A stretch of 13,269 nucleotides of DNA from CAYOEZ01 sp964402955 (lineage in GTDB: Bacteria; Chloroflexota; DTOL01; DAOUCN01): contig CAYOEZ010000130.1 of assembly GCA_964402955.1 (NCBI GenBank), positions 1 to 13,269 of the forward strand, given 5' to 3'. Both the position numbers and the translations under genes were made by a program. The notes under the pieces are model-generated. The model was given only the letters and a program-made list of their open reading frames with translations. It had not been told where the DNA came from and did no database searches. Below are positions 1 through 5,068 of the stretch, one piece after another. Position 1 is the stretch's first letter; every line of letters starts with the position of its first letter.

Positions 1-406
1 CCGTCGGCGTCAGATTGCGGGCGACGAAAATGTGGTGGGCAAGCGTGCTCGATCCGATCGACGCATAGTAGCGCCCCAACTTGGTGATGCTGCCGGCGAC
101 GAAGGCAGTTTCCTCGATCAACTCGCGCCCCGCCGCCTGCTCGGGCTCCTCGCCCTCGTCGATACGCCCTGCCGGAATCTCCCAACCCCGCGTCTGGGTA
201 ATGAAGCGGTAATGGTCGATGAGCAAGACGCGTCCATCCTTGCCTACCGCAACGACGCCGACTGCGTTCTGGGGATACTCCACAACATGGTGATCCTCGA
301 TAATACTGCCATCGGGAAGCTGCACACGATCCTGATACAGGTTCACCCACGGGCTCTGATAGACGACTTTGCGCCCCAGAACGCGCCAGGAGGGGAAACT
401 ACTCAT
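1..406 (-). CDS. NUDIX hydrolase, ADP-ribose pyrophosphatase-like (partial, 3' end outside window)
   Basis: This gene reads leftward out of the window, and 135 codons are visible. The start is ATG at 406–404, with a GGAGG Shine-Dalgarno sequence (SD) about 8 bases upstream. The N-terminal part (residues 1–47, with WRVLGRKVVYQSPWVNLYQD) resembles the entry strand of ADP-ribose/GDP-mannose pyrophosphatases. The Nudix box is at residues 80–102: G80, E86, then REL at 94–96 and EE at 98–99. These provide the metal-binding glutamates for hydrolysing a nucleoside diphosphate linked to another group. The usual glycine after EEx is alanine (A101), a common variation. The family cleaves ADP-ribose, NADH or related dinucleotides in the cytoplasm; the exact substrate cannot be read here. 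The C-terminal 30–50 residues are missing only because the window ends. Nothing visible ties it to the neighbouring genes. Confidence 0.9.
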   Translation of the reverse strand, partial: MSSFPSWRVLGRKVVYQSPWVNLYQDRVQLPDGSIIEDHHVVEYPQNAVGVVAVGKDGRVLLIDHYRFITQTRGWEIPAGRIDEGEEPEQAAGRELIEETAFVAGSITKLGRYYASIGSSTLAHHIFVARNLTPT

Positions 407-517
407 GCCAGCCTCCGGAAGCTATTGCAATCGCGCCCCTGCACGACGGCCTTTAGGAATCAGAGCAATCAGAGGATGCCTTGTTCATGTGCCCCGGCGC
501 TTCCCCGCTGGGGGTGC

Positions 518-736
518 TTACTCGCCCCTCGCAATGTATCGCTGCAAGAGAGCGCGGAAAGCAGCCTCTTGATCCGATGATGCAAACGCTCGCCTGGGCA
601 GAACATAAAACATGTTGCCAGTCAGAAACAGCAGGTAGTAGTCCCTAGTCTCGACGACCTTGCTGAACGTTCCCCAGTCCATCTTGGCATCTGAGAATCT
701 GGTCTTGATCTCAATCTTCGCCTTGTCGCTTGTCCC
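518..736 (-). pseudogene. YcxB-like protein remnant (C-terminal half only)
   Basis: The frame ending at TAA 520–518 encodes about 70 residues that look like the C-terminal soluble domain of YcxB-like membrane proteins: an alternating strand pattern (AKIEIKTRFSDAKMDWGTF), then VVETRDYYLLFL, then a VLPRRAFASSDQEAAFRALL segment. Family members normally carry two N-terminal transmembrane helices. Here recognisable homology begins near base 733, directly behind the antitoxin region, and no transmembrane segment is encoded upstream in any minus-strand frame. The open frame continues to about 808 but that part (MPQCKNVVLLCPLWRR…) does not look like the family. I therefore call it a 5'-truncated remnant. 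An unusual short stand-alone domain is less likely. The family match is from pattern memory, not a search. Confidence 0.6.
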
Positions 737-1106
737 AATGTGGCGTTTTCCCTTCACCAATCGACGCCACAATGGGCACAGGAGAACTACGTTCTTGCAC
801 TGGGGCATCTGCGCGCTTGTTTGGGGATACAGCGCGCGCTCCTGAATCGTCGGCTACCACGTCTCGCCAGAAATCTTCATGGCGTATACCACCAGTCTGG
901 CGGATGTCCTCTCTCGCTGCGCTCAGAATCTTTTGGAACTTGGGTGAGTAAGCTAAGACTAATCTCTCGATCTCGTCCTCGTCTTCCATCGGCAGGATCA
1001 CAGCAACTGGCCGGCCATTACGAGTTATGACGACAGGTCCCTGCCCACTATCTTTGAGAAACGCACTGAAATGCGCTTTCACGTCTGCAACGGATGCAAT
1101 CCTCAT
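711..1106 (-). CDS. Phd/YefM-family antitoxin with a C-terminal read-through extension
   Basis: The 131-residue frame starts at ATG 1106–1104 with a GGAG SD about 8 bases upstream. Residues 1–40 (MRIASVADVKAHFSAFLKD, then VVITRNGRPVAVI) are the typical Phd/YefM DNA-binding fold: an antitoxin that represses its own operon and neutralises a RelE/ParE partner through its C-terminal tail. Homology runs to about residue 85 (ends …RHEDFWRDVVADD). The last ~47 residues (ARAVSPNKRADAP to the stop) look random and lie antiparallel-in-frame with no family. They overlap, in another frame, the start of the YcxB remnant, so the original stop was probably lost at a DNA junction near 850. The start overlaps the upstream toxin stop (ATGA), indicating translational coupling in toxin-then-antitoxin order. 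The antitoxin domain itself looks intact. Confidence 0.8.
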   Translation of the reverse strand: MRIASVADVKAHFSAFLKDSGQGPVVITRNGRPVAVILPMEDEDEIERLVLAYSPKFQKILSAAREDIRQTGGIRHEDFWRDVVADDSGARAVSPNKRADAPVQERSSPVPIVASIGEGKTPHWDKRQGED

Positions 1107-1432
1107 ATCTCTATCTCCACCCCGCCAACCACCAACCGATTCCCGCTCTTGACCCCGATCGTAGAGACATGCACCTCTTTGCACTCCATGTCCACCTGAC
1201 AGAAGACGCGCAACGAATTGCCAGGACCAAAGCGCAGTTCCCACTGTGCCTCAAAGGAGACTGGTCTCTTCAATGGTTTCCGATTCTTGGTCTCCACATC
1301 CGGCTGAAACCGCAACTCTGCTTCGATGGTGTCCCTGATGAGTCGATAATGCTTGTGGTCGATCGTTTTCAGATGCGACTTCGCCTGATGAGCGTAGACA
1401 ATAGGGAATGGCTGTTCCGCCGTAATTTTGAC
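1103..1432 (-). CDS. RelE/ParE-family toxin-like protein without a canonical start codon (possibly inactivated)
   Basis: Reading from codon 1432–1430 to the TGA at 1105–1103 gives about 109 residues that look like full-length RelE/ParE-superfamily toxins paired with Phd/YefM: PFPIVYAHQAKSHLK, helix KHYRLIRDTIEAELRFQP, ETKNRKPL, then WELRFGPGNSLRVFCQVD and a C-terminal IGVKSGNRLVVGG. Such toxins typically block translation or gyrase; the target here cannot be told. The codon where I expect the start is GTC (1432–1430). Two codons further up the frame meets TAG (1435–1433), preceded by ATT and ATG (1441–1439). The next in-frame NTG codons, CTG 1372–1370 and TTG 1315–1313, would delete about 20 or 39 N-terminal residues. 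The gene is thus either silent, truncated or started from a rare codon. Its stop overlaps the antitoxin ATG. Confidence 0.65.
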   Translation of the reverse strand, partial: VKITAEQPFPIVYAHQAKSHLKTIDHKHYRLIRDTIEAELRFQPDVETKNRKPLKRPVSFEAQWELRFGPGNSLRVFCQVDMECKEVHVSTIGVKSGNRLVVGGVEIEI

Positions 1433-1436
1433 CTAA

Positions 1437-1465
1437 ATCATAGTTATTTGTCAGCGCGTTGTCAA
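1437..1465 (-). promoter_or_regulatory. Sigma-70-type promoter of the toxin–antitoxin pair
   Basis: On the minus strand TTGACA (1465–1460) and TATGAT (1442–1437) are separated by exactly 17 bases. The −35 overlaps the stop codon of the upstream PNPOx-like gene. The −10 contains the only ATG near the toxin 5' end, so transcripts starting around 1430 would not carry that ATG. The match is to the consensus only. Confidence 0.65.
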
Positions 1466-1962
1466 GCTTCAGGGATCTTCTTGACGGGATTCTTCTTGCC
1501 TGTCATGTCATCGACATCGACGCGCATCATGACCACTTTGGCCATTGCATCCGGCTTGTCGAAGCCCTTTTTGACCTCGGCCGGGTCGCTCTCCAGATGA
1601 TCAATCATGACATCGATGGCATGGCGCCGCTCTTGCTCGCGTTCGAGTCGCACGACGCGCCCGCGGAACTCAACCGAACGGAAAGCGTGATCGCACTCGC
1701 CGTCGATGTGACCATTGTCCTCGATCACTTGTCCCCACACGACCGGACTCGCCTTGAGGAAATCCATCTTCTTACCCTGTCGTGAGCAGTGGAAATAGAA
1801 GCAACGCTTCTCCGGTTCATAGCCGTAGTTGACCGTGACGAGGTAAGGCTCGTTGTCTTTGCACATTGCCAATGTCATGAAGCCCTGCCCATCGATGATC
1901 TCGAGCAGCTCCACTTCATCGGTGATTGCCTTCTCTGGTCGTCGCTGATGATACGTTGCCAT
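1462..1962 (-). CDS. Pyridoxamine 5'-phosphate oxidase-like FMN-binding protein
   Basis: The 166-residue protein starts at ATG 1962–1960, chosen because GGAGGAG lies just upstream. An open extension of 20 codons to 2022 (MGSTPRDSRLAHLW…) has no such signal and does not look conserved. The fold signature is the split-barrel of the PNPOx-like/NimA family: ELLEIIDGQGFMTLAMCKDNEPYLV, VNYGYEPEKRCFYFHCSRQGKKMDFLK (FMN phosphate contacts), and CDHAFRSVEFRGRVVRLE. Members bind FMN or a related flavin and are often reductases of unknown substrate rather than true PdxH enzymes. The C-terminus contains MRVDVDDMTGKKNP, typical of the group. It lies 80 bases downstream of lysX on the same strand and may be read from the lysW promoter. 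No functional link to lysine synthesis is known to me. Confidence 0.85.
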   Translation of the reverse strand: MATYHQRRPEKAITDEVELLEIIDGQGFMTLAMCKDNEPYLVTVNYGYEPEKRCFYFHCSRQGKKMDFLKASPVVWGQVIEDNGHIDGECDHAFRSVEFRGRVVRLEREQERRHAIDVMIDHLESDPAEVKKGFDKPDAMAKVVMMRVDVDDMTGKKNPVKKIPEA

Positions 1963-2042
1963 AATACTCCTCCACTGCTTCCACAGATGAGCCAACCGAC
2001 TGTCGCGCGGCGTACTCCCCACGTTACAGCGTCGCCCGGCGC

Positions 2043-2885
2043 CTATGCCCTGGCTACTTGCAGAACGTAGTCCACAATGCGGCCGGGAATATCTACCCCC
2101 GTGGTTTCGATGCTATTGCGAAACTCCATCGTGTAGTTGACTTCGTTCACCAGAAGTCGCCCATCAGGCGTCTCCAGGAGATCAACCGCCACCACGCCAC
2201 CGCCGACCGCCCGGGCTGCTGCCACGGACAGCTTGTCCAACTCGGGCGTGACCGGGCAGTTCTCAGCCTGGCCGCCGCGCGCCGTATTCGTGATCCAATG
2301 CTCAGAATAGCGGTAGATGGCGCAAATGCACTCGTCGCCCACGACAAAGGCCCGGATATCGCGCTTGGGCTTGTTGACGTATTCCTGGATATAGAAGATC
2401 GAATGATGATAAGAGCCGAGAACCTCTTTGTGCTCAAGAATCGACTCAGCGGCATCACGATCGTTGATCTTGGACAGCAATCGTCCCCACGAGCCGATGG
2501 CAGGCTTCATTACCACGGGATAGCCGAGTGTCTCGATGGCGACCAGCGCGGATTCCTGCGTGAAAGCGATAAACGTGCGCGGCGACGGCACCTTGTCGCG
2601 CAACAGCGCCATCGTCGTCATAAACTTGTTGCCGCAGGTATCCGCCACATCGTAGCGATTGACTGTCTTGATGCCCCACCCGCTGAGAATGCGGAGGGCA
2701 TAGAGAGCGCGCGAGTGGTTGATGCAGCGCTCCAGGACACAATCATAATAGAAGCCAGGCTTCTCCAGATCAAACACGATTTCAGGGTCATAGAGCTTGT
2801 CGAAGTCGATCCCGCGCTTGTCGAGGGCGTCAAAAAGCAGTTTCTCTTCTGTGCGAGCGCGCGATAGGAGCACAGCGATCTTCAT
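2043..2885 (-). CDS. lysX: LysX: alpha-aminoadipate–LysW ligase (RimK-family ATP-grasp)
   Basis: The 280-residue protein is full length for LysX. It joins the alpha-amino group of alpha-aminoadipate to the C-terminal glutamate of the carrier LysW using ATP, the first protected step in the LysW branch of lysine synthesis. ATP-grasp features: CGNKFMTTMALLRDKVPSPRT (84–104), VVMKPAIGSWGRLL (124–137, ATP-binding lysine K127), YIQEYVNKPKRDIRAFVVGD (165–184), and the metal-binding end with D235, E248 and N250 in VNEVNYTMEFRNS (246–258), the characteristic LysX signature. It starts 6 bases after the lysW stop, so the two form an operon. ArgX-type glutamate specificity, or a dual role in arginine synthesis, cannot be excluded because no lysZ, lysY, lysJ or lysK gene is visible in the window. 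Confidence 0.93.
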   Translation of the reverse strand: MKIAVLLSRARTEEKLLFDALDKRGIDFDKLYDPEIVFDLEKPGFYYDCVLERCINHSRALYALRILSGWGIKTVNRYDVADTCGNKFMTTMALLRDKVPSPRTFIAFTQESALVAIETLGYPVVMKPAIGSWGRLLSKINDRDAAESILEHKEVLGSYHHSIFYIQEYVNKPKRDIRAFVVGDECICAIYRYSEHWITNTARGGQAENCPVTPELDKLSVAAARAVGGGVVAVDLLETPDGRLLVNEVNYTMEFRNSIETTGVDIPGRIVDYVLQVARA

Positions 2886-2891
2886 ATTGAG

Positions 2892-3053
2892 CTATTCTCC
2901 CCAGTCTTCTTCTTCCTGTGGCGCCGGGGTCAACGCGATGGGGTTGACGCTGCGCACTTCGAGCTCCAGCCCGCAATCCGGACAGACGATGATCTCCCCC
3001 TTCTCAGGATTGGTCAGCGCGATCTGCGCGCCACACTCAGGACAATCTGCCAT
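2892..3053 (-). CDS. lysW: LysW amino-group carrier protein
   Basis: This 53-residue acidic protein is easily missed. Four cysteines form two zinc knuckles, CPEC (residues 4–7) and CPDC (24–27), and the C-terminus is EDWGE, the hallmark carrier tail whose last glutamate side chain receives alpha-aminoadipate. LysW holds the growing lysine precursor by isopeptide linkage and presents it to the pathway enzymes through its negatively charged surface. The tail region PQEEEDWGE supplies that charge. The start ATG 3053–3051 has an excellent GAAGGAGGAG SD. The gene lies directly upstream of lysX (6-base gap), the usual order. Length and motifs match the family fully. Confidence 0.96.
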   Translation of the reverse strand: MADCPECGAQIALTNPEKGEIIVCPDCGLELEVRSVNPIALTPAPQEEEDWGE

Positions 3054-3090
3054 GGGACTCCTCCTTCATGCTCTCTCCGGTCTATGCAAG

Positions 3091-3123
3091 ACTGCCGCCT
3101 TTCCAGGTTGCGGCGGCGGCAGT
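3091..3123 (-). promoter_or_regulatory. Hairpin in the lysW leader
   Basis: Between the lysW promoter and its SD, a perfect 9-bp stem (3091–3099 with 3115–3123) closes a 15-base loop. It lies in a leader of about 86 bases. No run of U follows, so it is not a simple terminator. It may influence leader stability or translation, and no known riboswitch pattern is recognised. Confidence 0.45.
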
Positions 3124-3145
3124 GCGTCTTTGCGCTTGCGGCGCG

Positions 3146-3174
3146 ATTATACAGCGCGCGCTAGAGTATGTCAA
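3146..3174 (-). promoter_or_regulatory. Consensus sigma-70 promoter of lysWX
   Basis: On the minus strand TTGACA (3174–3169) and TATAAT (3151–3146) are exactly 17 bases apart, a perfect match to the housekeeping consensus. The predicted start is near 3139, giving a leader of about 86 bases before lysW. The edge of an inserted repeat element lies only a few bases upstream of the −35. Confidence 0.8.
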
Positions 3175-3181
3175 CGAGAGC

Positions 3182-3190
3182 AGGGAAAAA
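3182..3190. repeat. Target-site duplication, left copy
   Basis: AGGGAAAAA (extendable to CAGGGAAAAAG at 3181–3191) directly abuts the left inverted repeat of the element at 3191–3527 and is repeated exactly at 3528–3536. Confidence 0.75.
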
Positions 3191-3527
3191 GGGTGAGCGT
3201 CATGTTTTTGGCTATGTGTAATGATGAACACTAAGGAATTAGTTCCGCAATGCCTGACGCCAGGCTGAAGCCATGCGCTACAAAAACGAAGCCCTACGGG
3301 CTGAATCGCGGCGATGCGATAGCCCCGCAGGCGGCTTTGTATCTGTAGCACGGCGGCTTCAGCGCCGTGAGCCTGCGATGGTTACGGAATCTAGTAGTTA
3401 ACGTTCATAAATCGCCGCTACAAGGACGCGAAGCCGACCCGCGTCGGCTCAGGCAGTCGCCGCAGGGCGACTTCGCGTTGTTGTAGGTGCAGTTTCAACT
3501 GCCGTTCCAAAAATGTGACGCTCACCC
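3191..3527. mobile_element. MITE-like non-autonomous transposable element (337 bp)
   Basis: The ends are 21-bp terminal inverted repeats, 3191–3211 and 3507–3527, matching at 19 of 21 positions (outer end GGGTGAGCGTCA). They are flanked by an identical 9-bp duplication, the sign of a transposition event. No plausible transposase frame fits inside, so movement would need a related full-length insertion sequence elsewhere. The interior is highly structured: a 6-bp stem at 3350–3368, and a branched palindrome at 3426–3478 with an 8-bp outer stem (3426–3433/3471–3478) enclosing two hairpins (near 3432–3449 and 3456–3471). I cannot assign an IS family from the ends; a 9-bp duplication is compatible with several. 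Confidence 0.75.
3426..3478. repeat. Branched palindrome inside the MITE-like element
   Basis: The outer stem ACGCGAAG/CTTCGCGT (3426–3433 with 3471–3478) encloses two hairpins. One has arms at 3434–3438 and 3443–3447 with a 4-base loop; the other has arms at 3456–3461 and 3466–3471 with loop GCAG, sharing its last base with the outer stem. In either strand's RNA, or as a DNA cruciform, this gives a three-way junction. Confidence 0.7.
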
Positions 3528-3536
3528 AGGGAAAAA
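3528..3536. repeat. Target-site duplication, right copy
   Basis: AGGGAAAAA immediately follows the right inverted repeat and is identical to the copy at 3182–3190. The sequence beyond it (CACAGAGACACAGAG…) is an older repeat into which the element appears to have inserted. Confidence 0.75.
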
Positions 3537-3537
3537 G

Positions 3538-3599
3538 CACAGAGACACAGAGAACACAGAGTTTTGGCGTTTCGTCATCTGTGTACCCTGTATCTCTGT
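3538..3599. repeat. CACAGAG-type imperfect inverted repeat
   Basis: The left arm (3539–3562), made of three CACAGAG-like units, pairs with the right arm (3576–3599) at 19 of 24 positions around a 13-base spacer. The CACAGAG-rich sequence resembles an intergenic repeat that I recall from many environmental bacteria. It has no coding sense in any frame. Together with 3600–3691 it fills the gap between the mobile element and the aminotransferase. Confidence 0.55.
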
Positions 3600-3658
3600 A
3601 ATCGGGGGTCTGTAAGCTAGCAGCCACACAGAAGGTGATCTGCCAGGCAGAACGCAGT

Positions 3659-3684
3659 GAAGAATCTCTTCTGTGAGATTCTTC
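3659..3684. repeat. Perfect 10-bp-stem hairpin behind the aminotransferase (GAAGAATCTC type)
   Basis: GAAGAATCTC (3659–3668) and its exact complement (3675–3684) close a 6-base loop. With neighbouring bases it belongs to the widespread TGTCATTCTGATCGGAGCGAAGAATCTC-like interspersed repeat family, whose translations (CHSDRSEES…) are often mis-annotated as proteins. It sits 8 bases past the aminotransferase stop and could slow or protect the 3' end of that message. No U-tract follows on the minus strand, so a classical terminator is unlikely. Confidence 0.6.
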
Positions 3685-3691
3685 GCTCCGA

Positions 3692-4927
3692 TCAGAATGA
3701 CAGTACAACTTCCTTTGCTGAGGTACCAGCGCTTGAGCGATTGAGCGATTCGCGCCGCGCCGCGGCAAAACCGGGCAGGGAGCGCGTAATCATCTCATCG
3801 CTGGCCGTGAGCGAGATGCGGAAGTAGCCGGGGCAGCCGATTGTGCTGCCGGGGAGGCAGGAAATGCCGTGTTCGCCAAGCAGGCGCACAAAGGCCCAGT
3901 CGTCGGCGATGGGTGAGCGCGGCAGCAGGTAGAATGTCCCTTCCGGCGTATGCACGTCATAGCCCATCTCGCGCAACGCCGCCGCCATGCGGTCGCGCCT
4001 GCTCTGCAAGCGTGCCATGTCCAGCGCCAGCGGATCAATATCGCCCAGCGCATGCTGGAGCAGGGCGTTGGGGAAAACATAGCCGGTGGTGATCTGCGCC
4101 ATGTAGATAGCCTGGCGCAACTCCTGGCGCTGCTCGATGTCGGGCGGCAAGGCAAGGTAGCCGATGCGCTGCCCCGGCGCCAGCAACGTCTTGCCATAGG
4201 TGTAGATCAGGAAGGAATTGGCGTAGTGCTCGGTGGGGCTGTAGAATGGCCTGCCATCAAAGACGATGCGGCAGTAGGACTCGTCGGAGAACAGGTAGAT
4301 CGTGCGCTGGTTGCGCCGGCTGGCAGCACGCAGGATGTCGGCCAGGCCGTCGAGCACTTCCGGCGGGTAGATGCGCCCCGTAGGGTTGTTTGGCGTGTTG
4401 ACAAAGATCGCGCGTGTGCGCGGCGTGATGGCGGCCGCGATGGCTTTCAGGTCGAGGTCAAACGTGCGCGGCTGGACGTTCACCGGCACAGTCACGCCGC
4501 CAACGGCCAGCGTCATCGCCTCGTAGAAGAACCAGGGCGGCATGTTGAGAATCACCTCGTCGCCGGGGTCAATCACCGTGGCGAGGGCGACAGCGATGGC
4601 GGGAAACGCGCCCGTGGTCAGAAAGACATCCTCGTCCTCAAATCGCAGCCTGCGGCGCGCTCGCAGCGAGGCGGCGACAATGGTGCGCGCCTCAGGTTCA
4701 TTCTCTTTGTAGGCAAACCAGTCGTTGTCGCGTGGCGCGAGCCAGCGTTGCAGCGCCTCCACATAGCCGGGAATTGGCGGCTCGTGTGGGTCGCCGAAGG
4801 TGAAATCGCAGAGATCAGTCTTGCTCTGTTGCCGCTTCGCCCAGGGCGACTCGGTCATAAATCGTATCAGCGGCGCAGAGACGCTCAAGGCGCGTCTGAT
4901 GCGCTCAGAAACCGCCGGTGCAGTCAT
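3692..4927 (-). CDS. Class I/II PLP-dependent aminotransferase (aspartate aminotransferase fold)
   Basis: This 411-residue fold-type I enzyme transfers an amino group between an amino acid and a 2-oxo acid. Visible landmarks are DFTFGDPHEPP (41–51, substrate loop), NTPNNPTGRIY (177–187, with the PLP-binding Asn), DESY (215–218, with the Asp that contacts the pyridine nitrogen), Schiff-base lysine K246 in TYGK, PGQRIGY (251–257) and the carboxylate-binding Arg in GYFRIS near residue 375. The start ATG 4927–4925 has GAAGGA about 9 bases upstream. The last ~15 residues (RSSAGTSAKEVVLSF) are encoded by an interspersed repeat, so the natural C-terminus was probably remodelled. Substrate is unknown. 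Nearness to lysWX makes an aminoadipate or aspartate role tempting, but it has its own promoter and a 640-base gap separates it from lysW. Confidence 0.88.
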   Translation of the reverse strand: MTAPAVSERIRRALSVSAPLIRFMTESPWAKRQQSKTDLCDFTFGDPHEPPIPGYVEALQRWLAPRDNDWFAYKENEPEARTIVAASLRARRRLRFEDEDVFLTTGAFPAIAVALATVIDPGDEVILNMPPWFFYEAMTLAVGGVTVPVNVQPRTFDLDLKAIAAAITPRTRAIFVNTPNNPTGRIYPPEVLDGLADILRAASRRNQRTIYLFSDESYCRIVFDGRPFYSPTEHYANSFLIYTYGKTLLAPGQRIGYLALPPDIEQRQELRQAIYMAQITTGYVFPNALLQHALGDIDPLALDMARLQSRRDRMAAALREMGYDVHTPEGTFYLLPRSPIADDWAFVRLLGEHGISCLPGSTIGCPGYFRISLTASDEMITRSLPGFAAARRESLNRSSAGTSAKEVVLSF

Positions 4928-4989
4928 TGACGTCCATCCTTCTTCAAAGCACTGCGGGCAGGCCCAGTGCCTGTCCGTTCCGCGACCAT

Positions 4990-5018
4990 ATATTACTCGC
5001 TCTCTTATATTTTGTCAA
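4990..5018 (-). promoter_or_regulatory. Sigma-70-type promoter of the aminotransferase
   Basis: TTGACA (5018–5013) and TAATAT (4995–4990) are 17 bases apart on the minus strand, in an A/T-rich island within G/C-rich surroundings. The expected start near 4983 leaves a leader of about 55 bases. It makes the aminotransferase independent of the ATPase–PIN block upstream. Confidence 0.7.
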
Positions 5019-5068
5019 GATGGACTTCCGTTTGCTCAACCGGGAACTTCTTTTCTTCGGCTCCCCGC

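Noticed and set aside
1107..1244. N-terminal extension of the antitoxin to base 1244
   Set aside because: The extra residues are unlike the family, overlap the toxin gene, and the internal ATG at 1106 has a good SD and the conserved N-terminus.
2058..2867. A 269-codon plus-strand frame opposite lysX
   Set aside because: LysX motifs on the minus strand are complete; the opposite frame shows no domain and begins and ends nearly with lysX.
3659..3684. Intrinsic terminator for the aminotransferase
   Set aside because: The stem is perfect but no U-tract follows on the minus strand, so it is recorded as a repeat hairpin instead.
3418..3768. A minus-strand frame whose product contains CHSDRSEES
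   Set aside because: This peptide is the familiar translation of an interspersed palindromic repeat, and the frame spans three unrelated repeats and the aminotransferase end.
3950..4930. A 326-codon plus-strand frame opposite the aminotransferase
   Set aside because: The minus strand encodes an unmistakable PLP enzyme; the plus-strand product shows no motif and is a codon-bias shadow.
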